A stretch of DNA of 39,316 nt from Pirellulales bacterium (GTDB taxonomy: Bacteria; Planctomycetota; Planctomycetia; Pirellulales; JADZDJ01). Below the pieces are notes generated by a model that ran no database searches, was not told where the DNA came from, and worked only from the letters and a program-made list of their open reading frames with translations. Below, in pieces: positions 1 through 11,206 of this stretch. A program made the translations under genes and the position numbers. How positions within the stretch are numbered: the first letter of the stretch is position 1; every line of letters begins with the position of its first letter. The stretch spans positions 1 through 39,316 of the forward strand of contig JADZDJ010000182.1 of assembly GCA_020851115.1 (NCBI GenBank). Reading direction: 5' to 3'.

Positions 1-74
1 CGTCCCTGGCGCCCGCGAGGATCGGGAATCTGCTGCAAAACTTGCAACAAACTCCCCGCGGGTGCGGGTTGCAC
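1..74 (-). CDS. ISAs1-family transposase, N-terminus only (runs off the left edge)
   Basis: Only about 24 codons are visible, read leftwards from a GTG at 74-72. The start is chosen because an ideal Shine-Dalgarno (AAGGAGGT, 88-81) lies 6 nt upstream; the nearby ATG at 79-77 is in another frame and too close to it. The peptide contains SLLQVLQQIPDPRGRQG, which matches the start of the DDE_Tnp_1-associated domain of ISAs1 / H-repeat transposases (a leucine-rich helix followed by the DPR-x-x-x-G motif). The catalytic DDE domain would lie outside the window, so it cannot be judged whether the element is intact. The terminal inverted repeat, expected to the right of this start, was not recognised. 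Identification rests on one short motif. Confidence 0.55.
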   Translation of the reverse strand, partial: MQPAPAGSLLQVLQQIPDPRGRQG

Positions 75-535
75 AGCATAACCTCCTTGAAAAAGGCTCC
101 TTACCAATACTGTGCAATCCTACGCTTCAACGTCAAATTGGAAAAGTGAAAGGCCCTGGCAGGTCCACCAGGACGATTGCAAAGTCCCACCTGGATAATG
201 AGAGGAGCTATCCGAACTGGGTGATGCGGCACACTTGAGCGTAAGGCGGACTTTATGCCAGCCGTGTCGTGTATACTGTCATTCATGGCGGAGTTGTCGA
301 AGGTTGCCGAAGCACGTGTGCGGCCATGGGCAGGTGGAGAACAGCCTGCTCTTCGTCCAAGACCGCTGGTGGGACGAAGACCGAAGCTGGAGTCGTCGGT
401 CAGGATTGACGCTGCGGCTGGCAAGCCTCACCGGCATTGCCCGTACCCTGTTACGTCTGGCCTGCCCCAAAGATCGCCGGCCGCTTCGAGCTTGCGTCGA
501 TGTACTCTGCTGGCACTCGAACTACCCACTTAAAC
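75..535. other. gene-free stretch between the transposase start and clpB
   Basis: About 460 bases without a convincing gene. It holds the transposase ribosome-binding site (81-88) and presumably its promoter and the IS end. Short open frames exist on both strands, but none resembles a known protein or has a good ribosome-binding site. No terminator hairpin was seen directly after the clpB stop. Confidence 0.5.
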
Positions 536-3238
<2,703 letters not shown>

Positions 3239-3253
3239 TGTTGTTTTTTTGTC

Positions 3254-3290
3254 AGTGGTCGGTGATCGGTGGTGGGCAGCAAGCAGGAGT
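3254..3290. repeat. GGTCGGTG-type intergenic repeat
   Basis: Short G/T-rich tandem-like stretch (gtggtcggtgatcggtggtg) directly upstream of clpB. A similar string recurs at 19845-19890 between tadB and tadA. It looks like a member of a dispersed intergenic repeat family; only two examples are visible here. Confidence 0.35.
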
Positions 3291-3326
3291 AGGTCTCACC
3301 CGCAACTCCCAACGGACGATTTCATG

Positions 3327-3354
3327 AAAAAACCCCGGCCAGGATGGGCCGGGG
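3327..3354 (-). terminator. Rho-independent terminator of dnaK
   Basis: Perfect 8-bp GC stem (CCCCGGCC / GGCCGGGG) with a 6-nt loop followed on the minus strand by six T residues. It starts about 30 nt past the dnaK stop and separates dnaK from clpB. Confidence 0.9.
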
Positions 3355-3386
3355 CATAACGGGTTTCGTTGTCTTCCGGCCGTGCG

Positions 3387-5306
3387 TCACTCCTTGACTT
3401 CGAATTCGGCATCAATGGCATCTTCTTCGGCTGGCTTCGGTTGCGGACCGTCGTTCGGCGCCCCACCGGCGGCTGCAGCCCCTGCTGCTCCAGCGGCTTG
3501 GGTGGCTTCGTAGAGCGTCTTGCTGAAGGCGTGCGAGGCTTGTTCAAGCTGGTCAATGGCTGACTTGATTGCGTCGGCGTTGTCTTCCTTCGCTGCGTCG
3601 CGCACCTTCTTAATCGCCGCTTCGAGGGCCGACTTGTCCGTCTCCTTTAGCTTATCGGCGTGCTCCTTCATCATTTTCTCAAGCTGGAAGCACATCGACT
3701 CGCCGCGGTTGCGCTGCTCGGCCAAATCGCGCTTGCGTTTATCCTCTTCAGCGTGCAACTCGGCGTCTTTCTGCATCTTCTGAATTTCGGTTTCGTTCAA
3801 GCCGCTCGATTGTTCGATGCGAACTTTAGCTTCTTTGCCCGTGCCGAGGTCTTTGGCCGACACATTCAAAATGCCGTTGGCGTCGATATCGAACTTGACC
3901 TCGATCTGTGGCATGCCGCGCGGGGCCGGCGGAATGCCCTCAAGGTTAAATTGACCGAGCAAGCGATTGTCGCGGGCCATCGGGCGTTCGCCCTGGAATA
4001 CGCTCACGGTGACGGCCGATTGATTATCGGCCGCCGTGCTGAACACCTGCTTGCGTTCGGTCGGAATGGTGGTGTTGCGCTCGACGAGCTTGGTGAAAAT
4101 GCCACCTTCGGTCTCGATCCCCAGGCTGAGTGGCGTGACGTCGAGTAGCAACACGTCCTGGACTTCGCCGGCGAGCACGCCGCCTTGAATGGCAGCGCCG
4201 ACCGCAACGACTTCGTCGGGGTTCACACCTTTGTGCGGCTCTTTGTTGAAGATTTTCTTGACGAGTTCGACGACCTTCGGAATGCGAGTCGAACCGCCGA
4301 CCAGCACGACTTCATCGATCTGTGATGGGGTGAGTTTGGCATCCTTCATCGCCTGCTCGACCGGCTTGCGACAGCGTTCGATGAGATGATCGACGAGTTG
4401 CTCGAATTTTGAGCGAGTGATGTTGACTTGCAAGTGCTTCGGTCCATTGGCATCGGCCGTGATGAATGGCAGATTGATGTCCGTCGAACTGGCCGAACTG
4501 AGTTCTTTCTTTGCCTTTTCGCAGGCTTCTTGCAGACGTTGGAGCGCCATCGGATCGTTACGCAGATCGATGCCGTTTTCCTTCTTGAATTCATCGGCGA
4601 CGTGGTTGATGAGCACCTGGTCGAAATCATCGCCGCCGAGGTGCGTATCGCCGTTGGTGCTGACGACTTGGAACACGCCGTCGGCAACGTCGAGGACCGA
4701 GACGTCGAACGTGCCGCCACCGAGGTCGAAGACGACGATTTTTTCGTTCTTCTTCTTGTCGAGGCCGTAGGCTAGCGCGGCCGCAGTTGGCTCGTTGATG
4801 ATGCGGGCCACTTCGAGGCCGGCGATTTGGCCGGCGTCTTTGGTGGCTTGTCGCTGGGCGTCGTTGAAATAGGCCGGCACGGTGATGACGGCCTTATTTA
4901 CCTTGTGGCCAAGGTAAGCTTCTGCGGCTTCCTTTAATTTACGAAGGATGCGGGCCGAGATTTCCGGTGGTGTGTAATCCTTGTCGCCGACTTTGACCTT
5001 TACGTATTCTTCGGCTCCGCCGACGACTTGGTAGGGTACGATCTTCTCTTCGGACGCCACTTCATTGTGGCGACGTCCCATGAATCGTTTGATCGAGTAG
5101 ACCGTCTTCTTGGGATTTGTGACGGCCTGTCGGCGAGCCAATTCGCCTACCAAGATATCTCCCTTGTCGGTGAAGGCGACGACGCTCGGTGTCAGCCGGT
5201 TGCCCTCTTGATTGGGGATGACCTTGGCTTCTTTGCCTTCCATCACGGCAACCACCGAATTGGTAGTGCCTAAATCGATACCGATGATTTTCTCGCCTGC
5301 TGCCAT
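3387..5306 (-). CDS. dnaK: Hsp70 chaperone DnaK
   Basis: ATP-driven cytoplasmic chaperone that binds exposed hydrophobic segments of client proteins and hands aggregates to ClpB. 639 residues, the usual length. Visible signatures: nucleotide-binding start [16 protein letters not shown], the central [15 protein letters not shown] phosphate loop, [13 protein letters not shown], the substrate domain starting near [13 protein letters not shown], and the acidic C-terminus [13 protein letters not shown] typical of bacterial DnaK. No grpE or dnaJ is adjacent, unlike the common grpE-dnaK-dnaJ order; here the partner is clpB downstream. No CIRCE inverted repeat was found upstream. A sigma-70-like promoter is proposed at 5564-5592, leaving a leader of roughly 250 nt. 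Confidence 0.98.
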   Translation of the reverse strand: MAAGEKIIGIDLGTTNSVVAVMEGKEAKVIPNQEGNRLTPSVVAFTDKGDILVGELARRQAVTNPKKTVYSIKRFMGRRHNEVASEEKIVPYQVVGGAEEYVKVKVGDKDYTPPEISARILRKLKEAAEAYLGHKVNKAVITVPAYFNDAQRQATKDAGQIAGLEVARIINEPTAAALAYGLDKKKNEKIVVFDLGGGTFDVSVLDVADGVFQVVSTNGDTHLGGDDFDQVLINHVADEFKKENGIDLRNDPMALQRLQEACEKAKKELSSASSTDINLPFITADANGPKHLQVNITRSKFEQLVDHLIERCRKPVEQAMKDAKLTPSQIDEVVLVGGSTRIPKVVELVKKIFNKEPHKGVNPDEVVAVGAAIQGGVLAGEVQDVLLLDVTPLSLGIETEGGIFTKLVERNTTIPTERKQVFSTAADNQSAVTVSVFQGERPMARDNRLLGQFNLEGIPPAPRGMPQIEVKFDIDANGILNVSAKDLGTGKEAKVRIEQSSGLNETEIQKMQKDAELHAEEDKRKRDLAEQRNRGESMCFQLEKMMKEHADKLKETDKSALEAAIKKVRDAAKEDNADAIKSAIDQLEQASHAFSKTLYEATQAAGAAGAAAAGGAPNDGPQPKPAEEDAIDAEFEVKE

Positions 5307-5563
5307 TGAAAAACTCCTTGAAATTCGCGAGCCGCGAGCGCAAACGACCGGAAGTCGCAGATGGCCTCTATTCCGGGCGCTTGCGCTTCCGGCTCGCTGA
5401 GCTGGATGTGCCTAAGTTCGATATTTACTTCTGGATTTTGACCGATGCTTTTTGGGTCATGCTGGACCAAAGCAAAGGCCGTGCCGAGATTTCGGCTGAC
5501 GGGGCCGATCTGTAAGTCTAGAGTGGAATTGGGATTGCGTCGAGGAAGTGAGCGATTGGGCCA

Positions 5564-5592
5564 ATATAAATAGAAGTGAAATCCCGAATCAA
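5564..5592 (-). promoter_or_regulatory. candidate dnaK promoter
   Basis: On the minus strand TTGATT (5592-5587), 17 nt, TATATT (5569-5564): 4/6 and 5/6 matches to the -35 and -10 consensus at ideal spacing. The start of transcription would be near 5557. Pattern match only; a heat-shock sigma-32-type site was not clear. Confidence 0.4.
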
Positions 5593-6087
5593 GCTGCCAT
5601 TTTGACACCTTTTGCGGTCATGCGATGGAAATGCGATTTGGGCGGGAGTGGGCACGGAAAAACGATTTTTCACGTAGCGCAAAGATTTTTTACACGCGTT
5701 TACTCAGTGTAATTGGGATGTGACGTGCGCCGTTCAGGGCTATGATTCAGGGCTATAGTTTTAGCGGTTCTCGCGAATCTGTGAGGGGCCTGAAAGATCG
5801 AAAGCAAGGAATCCTTCCGAGATTTTGCCACAATCACAGTTCCGATGGCGATATGATTCACCTCCCTTTGGCAACATCGGGGTTGTAGGTGAATCGCAAA
5901 TGCCGCTTAGCAGGATTGTTTACTTTCTTGACAACATCGGTTGCGCACAAGTACAAGGGAAACGCTTTTCGACGAATGTCGTCGGGTGATCGATCCGGAG
6001 TTCCCGCGAGCCGCGCGGAACTTGAAGCGGATATCGTTCGACAAATCACAGTGACACTCGGCTCGCGGCACGAACTGCTCGCCCAAT
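5593..6087. other. divergent dnaK-pheA intergenic region
   Basis: About 495 bases between dnaK (minus) and pheA (plus). It contains a 13-nt tandem repeat (5733-5758) whose units include TATGAT/TATAGT, and a TTGACA at 5602-5607. A 73-codon plus-strand frame starting with GTG at 5889 overlaps the pheA start; it has no good ribosome-binding site and no recognisable similarity, so it is not called as a gene. Confidence 0.5.
5733..5758 (+). repeat. 13-nt tandem repeat upstream of pheA
   Basis: Two head-to-tail copies of ttcagggctatg(a/ag), 12 of 13 bases identical. Each contains a -10-like hexamer. It could be an operator or duplicated promoter element for pheA; function unknown. Confidence 0.5.
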
Positions 6088-7209
6088 ATGGCAAAATCGA
6101 AACCGCCTGAGCGGGCTGCAAGAACGGGGTCTCGCGTGGTGACACTGGCATCGCTGCGCGCAAAAATCGATCGCCTCGACCGCGAGTTGGTGTCGTTGAT
6201 GAACCAGCGAGCAAAGTTGGCGCATCAAATCGGCAAGGTCAAGGAAGCGAACGGTCAGCACGCATATGATCCGGCTCGCGAGGAAGAAGTCCTTACGCGG
6301 GTCCGCGAAAACAATCGTGGGCCACTCTCGAATTATTGCTTGAACGGCGTGTTTCGCGAACTCATCAGTGGTTCGCGGGCGCTGGAAAAAACGTTGCGCG
6401 TGGCCTATCTCGGTCCGGCCTATACGTACAGTCATTTGGCAGCAATTCAGCGTTTTGGACAAAGTGTCGAGTTCGTGCCCGTGGGAACCATCGCAGCCGT
6501 ATTCGAGGAGGTTCACCGCGGCCATTGCAACTTCGGCTTGGTGCCGGTGGAAAACAGTACGGACGGCCGCATTGCGGACACCCTGGACATGTTCACGCGG
6601 CTGCCGGTGCAAATCTGCGGCGAAGCGAATTTGTCGATTCACCATTGCTTGCTCGCCACTTGCACGCGCAGTGAGGTTCAAGAAGTTTATAGCAAGGCGC
6701 AGCCACTTTCGCAGTGTCGCAATTGGCTGGCGAAGCATTTGCCGCAAGCACTGACCATTGAAGTGACTAGCTCTGGCACGGCGGCTCAATTGGCGAAAGA
6801 CAAACCGGGTGCCGCAGCGATCGCCAGCGTGCAGGCAGCGGTGCATCACGGATTGAATGTGTTAGCGGAGAATATCGAAGATCTATCGGGAAATGTGACG
6901 CGGTTTGCCGTCATCGGCCAGCATCCGGGGCCAAAGACCGGTAGCGACAAGACGGCGATGATGTTTGAAGTGCCGCATCAGCCAGGTTCGCTGGCCGATG
7001 CGCTGAATATCTTCAAACGCGCCCGTCTCAATTTGACTTGGATCGAGTCGTTTCCGATCGCACGGCCTGAGGGCGGGTACTTCTTTTTTGTTGAGTTGGA
7101 AGGCTATCACGGCGACCGGCGCGTGCTAAAGGCGATTGCGAAGCTGTCACAGCGGGCAGTGCGGCTGACGGTGCTTGGGTCATATGCAAAGGCGGCTCCA
7201 GCGGAGTAG
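6088..7209 (+). CDS. pheA: bifunctional chorismate mutase / prephenate dehydratase (P-protein)
   Basis: Converts chorismate to prephenate and then to phenylpyruvate, the committed steps to phenylalanine, in the cytoplasm. Three domains in order: AroQ chorismate mutase helices (about 18-100, with LRAKIDRLDRELVSLMNQRA), prephenate dehydratase (about 105-280, with VPVENSTDGR and the catalytic NVTRF motif), and a C-terminal ACT domain (about 285-365). 373 residues, close to other P-proteins. The ACT domain has WIESFP where the usual phenylalanine-binding motif is ESRP, and GSLA where GALV is usual, so feedback control may differ. The ATG at 6088 gives a short basic lead before the mutase domain; Shine-Dalgarno is weak. 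Confidence 0.96.
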   Translation: MAKSKPPERAARTGSRVVTLASLRAKIDRLDRELVSLMNQRAKLAHQIGKVKEANGQHAYDPAREEEVLTRVRENNRGPLSNYCLNGVFRELISGSRALEKTLRVAYLGPAYTYSHLAAIQRFGQSVEFVPVGTIAAVFEEVHRGHCNFGLVPVENSTDGRIADTLDMFTRLPVQICGEANLSIHHCLLATCTRSEVQEVYSKAQPLSQCRNWLAKHLPQALTIEVTSSGTAAQLAKDKPGAAAIASVQAAVHHGLNVLAENIEDLSGNVTRFAVIGQHPGPKTGSDKTAMMFEVPHQPGSLADALNIFKRARLNLTWIESFPIARPEGGYFFFVELEGYHGDRRVLKAIAKLSQRAVRLTVLGSYAKAAPAE

Positions 7210-7213
7210 AGCC

Positions 7214-7300
7214 GACGACGATTTTCTCGCGCAGAGACACAAAGGTGCAGAGATTTTGAAGATTTCCGGTTTCTTCGCGCCTTCGCGCCTTTGCGAGGGG
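7214..7300. repeat. cgcagag-type intergenic inverted repeat
   Basis: Between pheA and tpiA. The left part ctcgcgcagagacacaaagg and the right part gcgccttcgcgcctttgcga are imperfect inverted copies of a G/A-rich sequence. This resembles an intergenic repeat type familiar from many bacterial genomes. Non-coding. Confidence 0.5.
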
Positions 7301-7365
7301 CCTCTATCATTCTCTTCTCCGCGACTCAGCGTTTCTGCAGTTTAAGTGGACAAATTGAAGCAGCC

Positions 7366-8145
7366 ATGCGAACGAAGTTTATTGCTGGAAATTGGAAGAT
7401 GAACCTCGACCGGGCTGGCGCGGTGGCGCTGGCCAAAGGGATCGTCGCGCGTACCGGTGAGTTTCCCGATGTCGAAATGGCCGTTTGTCCGTCGTTCGTA
7501 TACTTGGAGGCGGTGCAAAAAGTGGTTGCCGGAACGCCGGTCGGACTGGGTGGGCAGAACATTTATCCAGAAGAAAAAGGAGCATTCACGGGTGAAATTA
7601 GCGCTGCCATGTTGCTTGATAGCGGATGTCAGTACGTCATTCTCGGCCATAGCGAGCGGCGAGATTTGCTGGGAGAAACGAATTCCGATGTCAACCGCAA
7701 GCTGCTTGCTGCGTTAGCGGCCGGGCTAAAGCCGATTGTGTGCGTGGGCGAACACTTGGAAGAACGGGAAGCAAGCCAAACCTCGATCGTTATCCGCGAT
7801 CAATTCGAAGGCTCTTTTACCAATGTTTCTGCCGATCAAATGGCCAGATGTGTCGTTGCCTACGAGCCGGTTTGGGCCATTGGAACGGGAAAAGTCGCCA
7901 CTCCCGGCGAGGCCGAAGCAGTGCATGCCGACCTTCGCAAATTAATCGAAGTTCGTTACAATGCAGAAGTTGCATCAATGGTTCGAATTCAATATGGCGG
8001 CAGTGTTAAGCCGTCGAACGCTGCCGAATTGATGTCCCAGCCCAACATCGATGGGGCACTGGTCGGCGGTGCGAGCCTGGTGGCAAGCGATTTTCTGGGC
8101 ATCGTCGCTAGCTGCGCAAGACAGCCTCGCGAAGCATCTACTTAG
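7366..8145 (+). CDS. tpiA: triosephosphate isomerase
   Basis: Interconverts dihydroxyacetone phosphate and glyceraldehyde 3-phosphate in glycolysis. 259 residues, TIM-barrel length. Diagnostic motifs: FIAGNWKMN (substrate lysine), HSERR with the electrophilic histidine, the active-site glutamate in [11 protein letters not shown] (mobile loop 6 follows) and [11 protein letters not shown] with the phosphate-binding VGGASL. An upstream in-frame ATG at 7291 exists, but the start at 7366 is chosen because it gives the canonical [13 protein letters not shown]. secG follows after 16 nt, a pairing seen in many bacteria. Confidence 0.98.
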   Translation: MRTKFIAGNWKMNLDRAGAVALAKGIVARTGEFPDVEMAVCPSFVYLEAVQKVVAGTPVGLGGQNIYPEEKGAFTGEISAAMLLDSGCQYVILGHSERRDLLGETNSDVNRKLLAALAAGLKPIVCVGEHLEEREASQTSIVIRDQFEGSFTNVSADQMARCVVAYEPVWAIGTGKVATPGEAEAVHADLRKLIEVRYNAEVASMVRIQYGGSVKPSNAAELMSQPNIDGALVGGASLVASDFLGIVASCARQPREAST

Positions 8146-8161
8146 GGAGTAATCCATCGTT

Positions 8162-8632
8162 ATGAACGTCCTTCTTGGCATTTTGATGGTCCTGACGGCA
8201 GTATTCCTTGTTTTACTCGTGCTTGTACAGCGCGGTCGCGGCGGCGGCTTGGCTGGGGCACTCGGCGGCATGGGAGGGCAAAGCGCATTCGGCACGAAAG
8301 CCGGCGATTTGTTTACGCGAGTCACCATTTGGACAGCTGCTTTTTGGATTTTTTTGTTGATTTTGTCGGTGAAAGTGATGAGCGGCGGCGGCAGCAAAGT
8401 AGCAACCGGCGGCAGCTCAGCGACTACATCACCGAGCAATTCAGAGTCGGGCTTGGAGACGAAACCAGGCGACAAGTCGTCGCTCTCAAAGGAGTCTGCC
8501 GGCAGTGGCGCAGCGGCATCACCAGCCAACGATAGCGGCTCTGCCGCGCCAGCAAAAACCGCTGACGACGTCCCTGCGACTGGCGGCACAAGACCTGACG
8601 GAGAAGCAACATCGACAACGGACAAGAAATAG
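8162..8632 (+). CDS. secG: preprotein translocase subunit SecG
   Basis: Small inner-membrane partner of SecYE that assists SecA-driven export. Two hydrophobic segments (about 2-22 and 53-73) flank the conserved cytosolic loop VLVQRGRGGGLAGALGG and the following SAFGTKAGD. At 156 residues it is longer than E. coli SecG (110) because of a Ser/Ala/Thr-rich low-complexity tail from about residue 80. It starts 16 nt after tpiA and is probably cotranscribed with it. Confidence 0.95.
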   Translation: MNVLLGILMVLTAVFLVLLVLVQRGRGGGLAGALGGMGGQSAFGTKAGDLFTRVTIWTAAFWIFLLILSVKVMSGGGSKVATGGSSATTSPSNSESGLETKPGDKSSLSKESAGSGAAASPANDSGSAAPAKTADDVPATGGTRPDGEATSTTDKK

Positions 8633-8750
8633 CTGGACATTCAATGGTAGATTCGATCATTTCTATCTCATCCCGGCCCGTTTTAATGACGCCGACTTGA
8701 TTTGCTTTGCTCGATCGCGCTCGGTTAGTTTACTCGCAGGAGAGTGTTCT

Positions 8751-9635
8751 TTGCTCTTGAGCATGACCGGTTTTGGAGAAGCCCATCAGCAGGCCGACGG
8801 TTTGGCGGTGGCAATCGAGGTGCGCACTATCAACAATCGGTACTTCAAGTTTTCGATGCGCTCGGGCGAAGGCTACGCGGCTTTGGAATCGCAGGTCGAG
8901 TCGCTGATTCGAGAGCAGATTAAACGCGGCACCGTACAAGTGAATCTGCGGGTCGATCGAGAGACGGCGGAGGAGGATTACTCGGTCAACGCCGCCGTAG
9001 TGCAAGGCTACCGCAAGCAACTTCAAGCGTTGCAGGCGAACTGGGGGGAAAAACGAGAAATTCCCGTCGAAAGCCTGTTGCCGCTGCCCGGCGTGGTGAA
9101 CGAACGGCATTCGGATCCCAGCATGGCCGCGGCCGATTGGCCGGCGATTCAGCAGACGCTGAAGACAGCGCTAGCGAATCTCGACAACATGCGACGGCAA
9201 GAAGGCCGGGCGATGGCCGACGATTTGGCGACGAATTGTCGAACCATTGGTGAAGCCGTCAAGAAAATTGCCGGTCGAGCGCCACTCGTGTTGGAAGTCT
9301 ACCGATCGCGGCTCGCTGAACGAGTTCGTAAAGCGCTGGACGAGCATGAATTGGAACTCAATCCCTCCGATGTTGTGCGAGAAGTCGCGATCTACGCCGA
9401 GCGCAGCGACATCTCCGAAGAAATCGTGCGGCTCGACAGCCATTTGCAACAGTTCGATAAGATCATGAAGTCGGAAGACGGCGTCGGCCGCAAATTAGAG
9501 TTTCTGACTCAAGAAATGCACCGCGAAGTGAACACCATCGGCTCGAAAAGCAGCGACGTGGACATTGCCCGGGAGGTGATCGAAATCAAGGCAGCGATCG
9601 AGCGGCTCCGAGAAATGATTCAGAATGTCGAATGA
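8751..9635 (+). CDS. yicC: YicC/YloC-family endoribonuclease
   Basis: Homologues in E. coli (YicC) and Bacillus (YloC) are endoribonucleases involved in RNA turnover. The N-terminal motif SMTGFGEA and the C-terminal DUF1732 segment with KLEFLTQEMHREVNTIGSKS are both clear. A TTG start at 8751 is chosen (MLLSMTGFGEAHQQ): AGGAG at 8738-8742 sits 8 nt upstream, whereas the ATG at 8763 would be 20 nt away and would remove the usual residues before SMTGFG. Length 294 residues (E. coli 287). It heads the yicC-gmk-rpoZ-coaC-coaB order, which matches the yloC-gmk-rpoZ-coaBC gene order of Bacillus. Confidence 0.93.
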   Translation: MLLSMTGFGEAHQQADGLAVAIEVRTINNRYFKFSMRSGEGYAALESQVESLIREQIKRGTVQVNLRVDRETAEEDYSVNAAVVQGYRKQLQALQANWGEKREIPVESLLPLPGVVNERHSDPSMAAADWPAIQQTLKTALANLDNMRRQEGRAMADDLATNCRTIGEAVKKIAGRAPLVLEVYRSRLAERVRKALDEHELELNPSDVVREVAIYAERSDISEEIVRLDSHLQQFDKIMKSEDGVGRKLEFLTQEMHREVNTIGSKSSDVDIAREVIEIKAAIERLREMIQNVE

Positions 9636-9796
9636 CGAAAGCGAATCTTTCCATGAAAATTCATCGATCAAACACGAAAGTTTTGAGATTGGCCTCTTGA
9701 TCATTCTCTAGCCGTTCGAGTTTCGCCGTTCGTTAGGAATTCGTCATTTGTCGTGGTAAGGAATGCAATTGCTCAATCGAGTTAAACCAATCAAAA

Positions 9797-10378
9797 ATGC
9801 CCGCCAGCACGCCGCCAGGTCGCGTCATCGTCATTTCCGGACCATCCGGGGCGGGCAAAACCACGGTCCTACGGAAGCTCTTGCAGCGATGCGATCGGTT
9901 GGTTGTCAGTATTTCGGCAACCACCCGGCCGCCTCGGCCTGGGGAGGTGAATGACGAGGATTATCATTTCCTCACCCAAGATGAATTCGCCCTCCGTCGA
10001 AGACGGGGCGAATTCCTGGAATGTGCCGAAGTCTTCAATCGTGGTGTCTGGTACGGCACGCTGGAAAGTGAAGTTGGGCCTCGACTTGCGGCAGGAAAAT
10101 GGGTAGTCTTAGAGATTGATGTGGAGGGCACTCGGTCGGTTCTGAAGCGGCACCCCGACGCCCTCACCATCTTCGTCCGGCCCGAATCGGTTGACGAATT
10201 GGAACGCCGATTGCGTGCCCGAGGAACGGAAGACGAAGCGAGCTTACAGAGGCGGCTCGAAATTGCTCGCCAGGAATTGGCCGCAGCCGACCTCTATCGA
10301 TACCAGGTAACGAATAAAACCGTCGATCAGGCGGTCGATAAGATCCTTGAGATTTTGAAACATTCGGAGGGTTGCTGA
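9797..10378 (+). CDS. gmk: guanylate kinase
   Basis: Phosphorylates GMP to GDP with ATP. P-loop [17 protein letters not shown] near the N-terminus, the GMP-binding [19 protein letters not shown] segment, and the lid-region [11 protein letters not shown]. 193 residues, slightly short of E. coli Gmk (207). It is followed by rpoZ with two bases between the stop (10376-10378) and the proposed rpoZ ATG; rpoZ's ribosome-binding site lies inside the gmk 3' end, suggesting coupled translation. Relevant to second-messenger supply in a general way, since GDP/GTP feeds c-di-GMP synthesis. Confidence 0.97.
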   Translation: MPASTPPGRVIVISGPSGAGKTTVLRKLLQRCDRLVVSISATTRPPRPGEVNDEDYHFLTQDEFALRRRRGEFLECAEVFNRGVWYGTLESEVGPRLAAGKWVVLEIDVEGTRSVLKRHPDALTIFVRPESVDELERRLRARGTEDEASLQRRLEIARQELAAADLYRYQVTNKTVDQAVDKILEILKHSEGC

Positions 10379-10380
10379 GC

Positions 10381-10644
10381 ATGCTCGAAGAACTGAAGGA
10401 AGAAGAGATCGTCAACAAAGTTGGGGGGCGGTTCAAGCTTTCGACCCTCATTCAAAAGCGGTTGGTTGCGCTGAACGCCGGTAGCCGACAGCTTGTTGAG
10501 TTGGAATCGGACAACAAGCTCGAGATTGTCGTCCGCGAGATCATTGAAGACAAAATCTACCTCGATGCCGAGGCCAAGGTTCAGATTGCCGGCGAAGAAG
10601 ATGGCATCGGCGGGCCGCCGGAACTCGATTTGTCGGATCTATAG
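10381..10644 (+). CDS. rpoZ: DNA-directed RNA polymerase omega subunit
   Basis: Small subunit that stabilises the beta-prime subunit. 87 residues with [21 protein letters not shown], the omega core that contacts beta-prime. The ATG at 10381 is preferred over the upstream TTG at 10372 because CGGAGG (10365-10370) lies 10 nt before the ATG but only 1 nt before the TTG. Its position between gmk and the coenzyme A genes is the conserved one. The C-terminal half is short and acidic, with less similarity to proteobacterial omega. Confidence 0.88.
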   Translation: MLEELKEEEIVNKVGGRFKLSTLIQKRLVALNAGSRQLVELESDNKLEIVVREIIEDKIYLDAEAKVQIAGEEDGIGGPPELDLSDL

Positions 10645-10647
10645 TCT

Positions 10648-11196
10648 ATGCAAGGCCGTAAACTGCTCATCGGTGTGACCGGCGGGGTTGCGGCCTACAA
10701 GACGGCGGCATTAGTCAGCAAGTTAGTCCAGAACGGCGCCGATGTGACGGTAGTACTTACCGACTCAGCACGCCAATTCATTGGTGCATCCACCTTTGAA
10801 GCCCTCACCGGTCGGCCAGTTCCACGCAACATGTTTTGCGAGGGAGATTTTCCACTCGGAGCACATATTGAACTGGCGCGACGCGCCGAAGTGTTGTGTA
10901 TCGCTCCGGCGACTGCCAACTTCTTGGCGAAGGCAGCCGTTGGACTAGCGGACGACCTGCTGAGCACGCTCTATTTGGCATTTGACGGCCCCGTTGTCAT
11001 GGCCCCGGCCATGAACTCGCAAATGTGGGCCAAGTCGCCGGTGGGAAGGAGTCTCGCCCAGTTGTTGGCCGACGGCGTGAAGATCGTTGATCCCGAGGAT
11101 GGCTGGTTGAGTTGTCGCGATCATGGGAAAGGGCGGATGGCGGACCCAGAGAAGATACGCGCGGCAATCGACGCTGCTTTGAAACAGACTCAGTAA
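10648..11196 (+). CDS. coaC: phosphopantothenoylcysteine decarboxylase (CoaC-type flavoprotein)
   Basis: FMN enzyme that decarboxylates 4'-phosphopantothenoylcysteine in coenzyme A synthesis. 182 residues covering only the flavoprotein domain: GVTGGVAAYKTAALVSKL at the N-terminus, the substrate-side APAMNSQMW motif (PAMNxxMW of PPC decarboxylases) and IAPATANFLAKAAVGLADDL. In most bacteria this domain is fused to CoaB; here the reading frame stops at 11196 and CoaB is a separate gene starting 10 nt later. The split looks natural rather than a frameshift, since both ends are clean. Confidence 0.93.
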   Translation: MQGRKLLIGVTGGVAAYKTAALVSKLVQNGADVTVVLTDSARQFIGASTFEALTGRPVPRNMFCEGDFPLGAHIELARRAEVLCIAPATANFLAKAAVGLADDLLSTLYLAFDGPVVMAPAMNSQMWAKSPVGRSLAQLLADGVKIVDPEDGWLSCRDHGKGRMADPEKIRAAIDAALKQTQ

Positions 11197-11206
11197 CGCA
11201 TACGCC

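Noticed and set aside
260-345. tRNA-like string
   Set aside because: Some similarity to a class II tRNA 5' end, but no cloverleaf and no T-loop could be formed.
3660-4148. Long antisense frames over dnaK (also 4428-4775)
   Set aside because: Shadows of dnaK codons; no ribosome-binding sites or recognisable domains.
5307-5700. CIRCE operator for HrcA upstream of dnaK
   Set aside because: No TTAGCACTC-N9-GAGTGCTAA palindrome or close variant was found.
5889-6110. 73-codon plus-strand frame upstream of pheA
   Set aside because: The C-terminal part looks protein-like, but it starts with GTG without a Shine-Dalgarno, overlaps the pheA start by 23 bases and has no recognised family.
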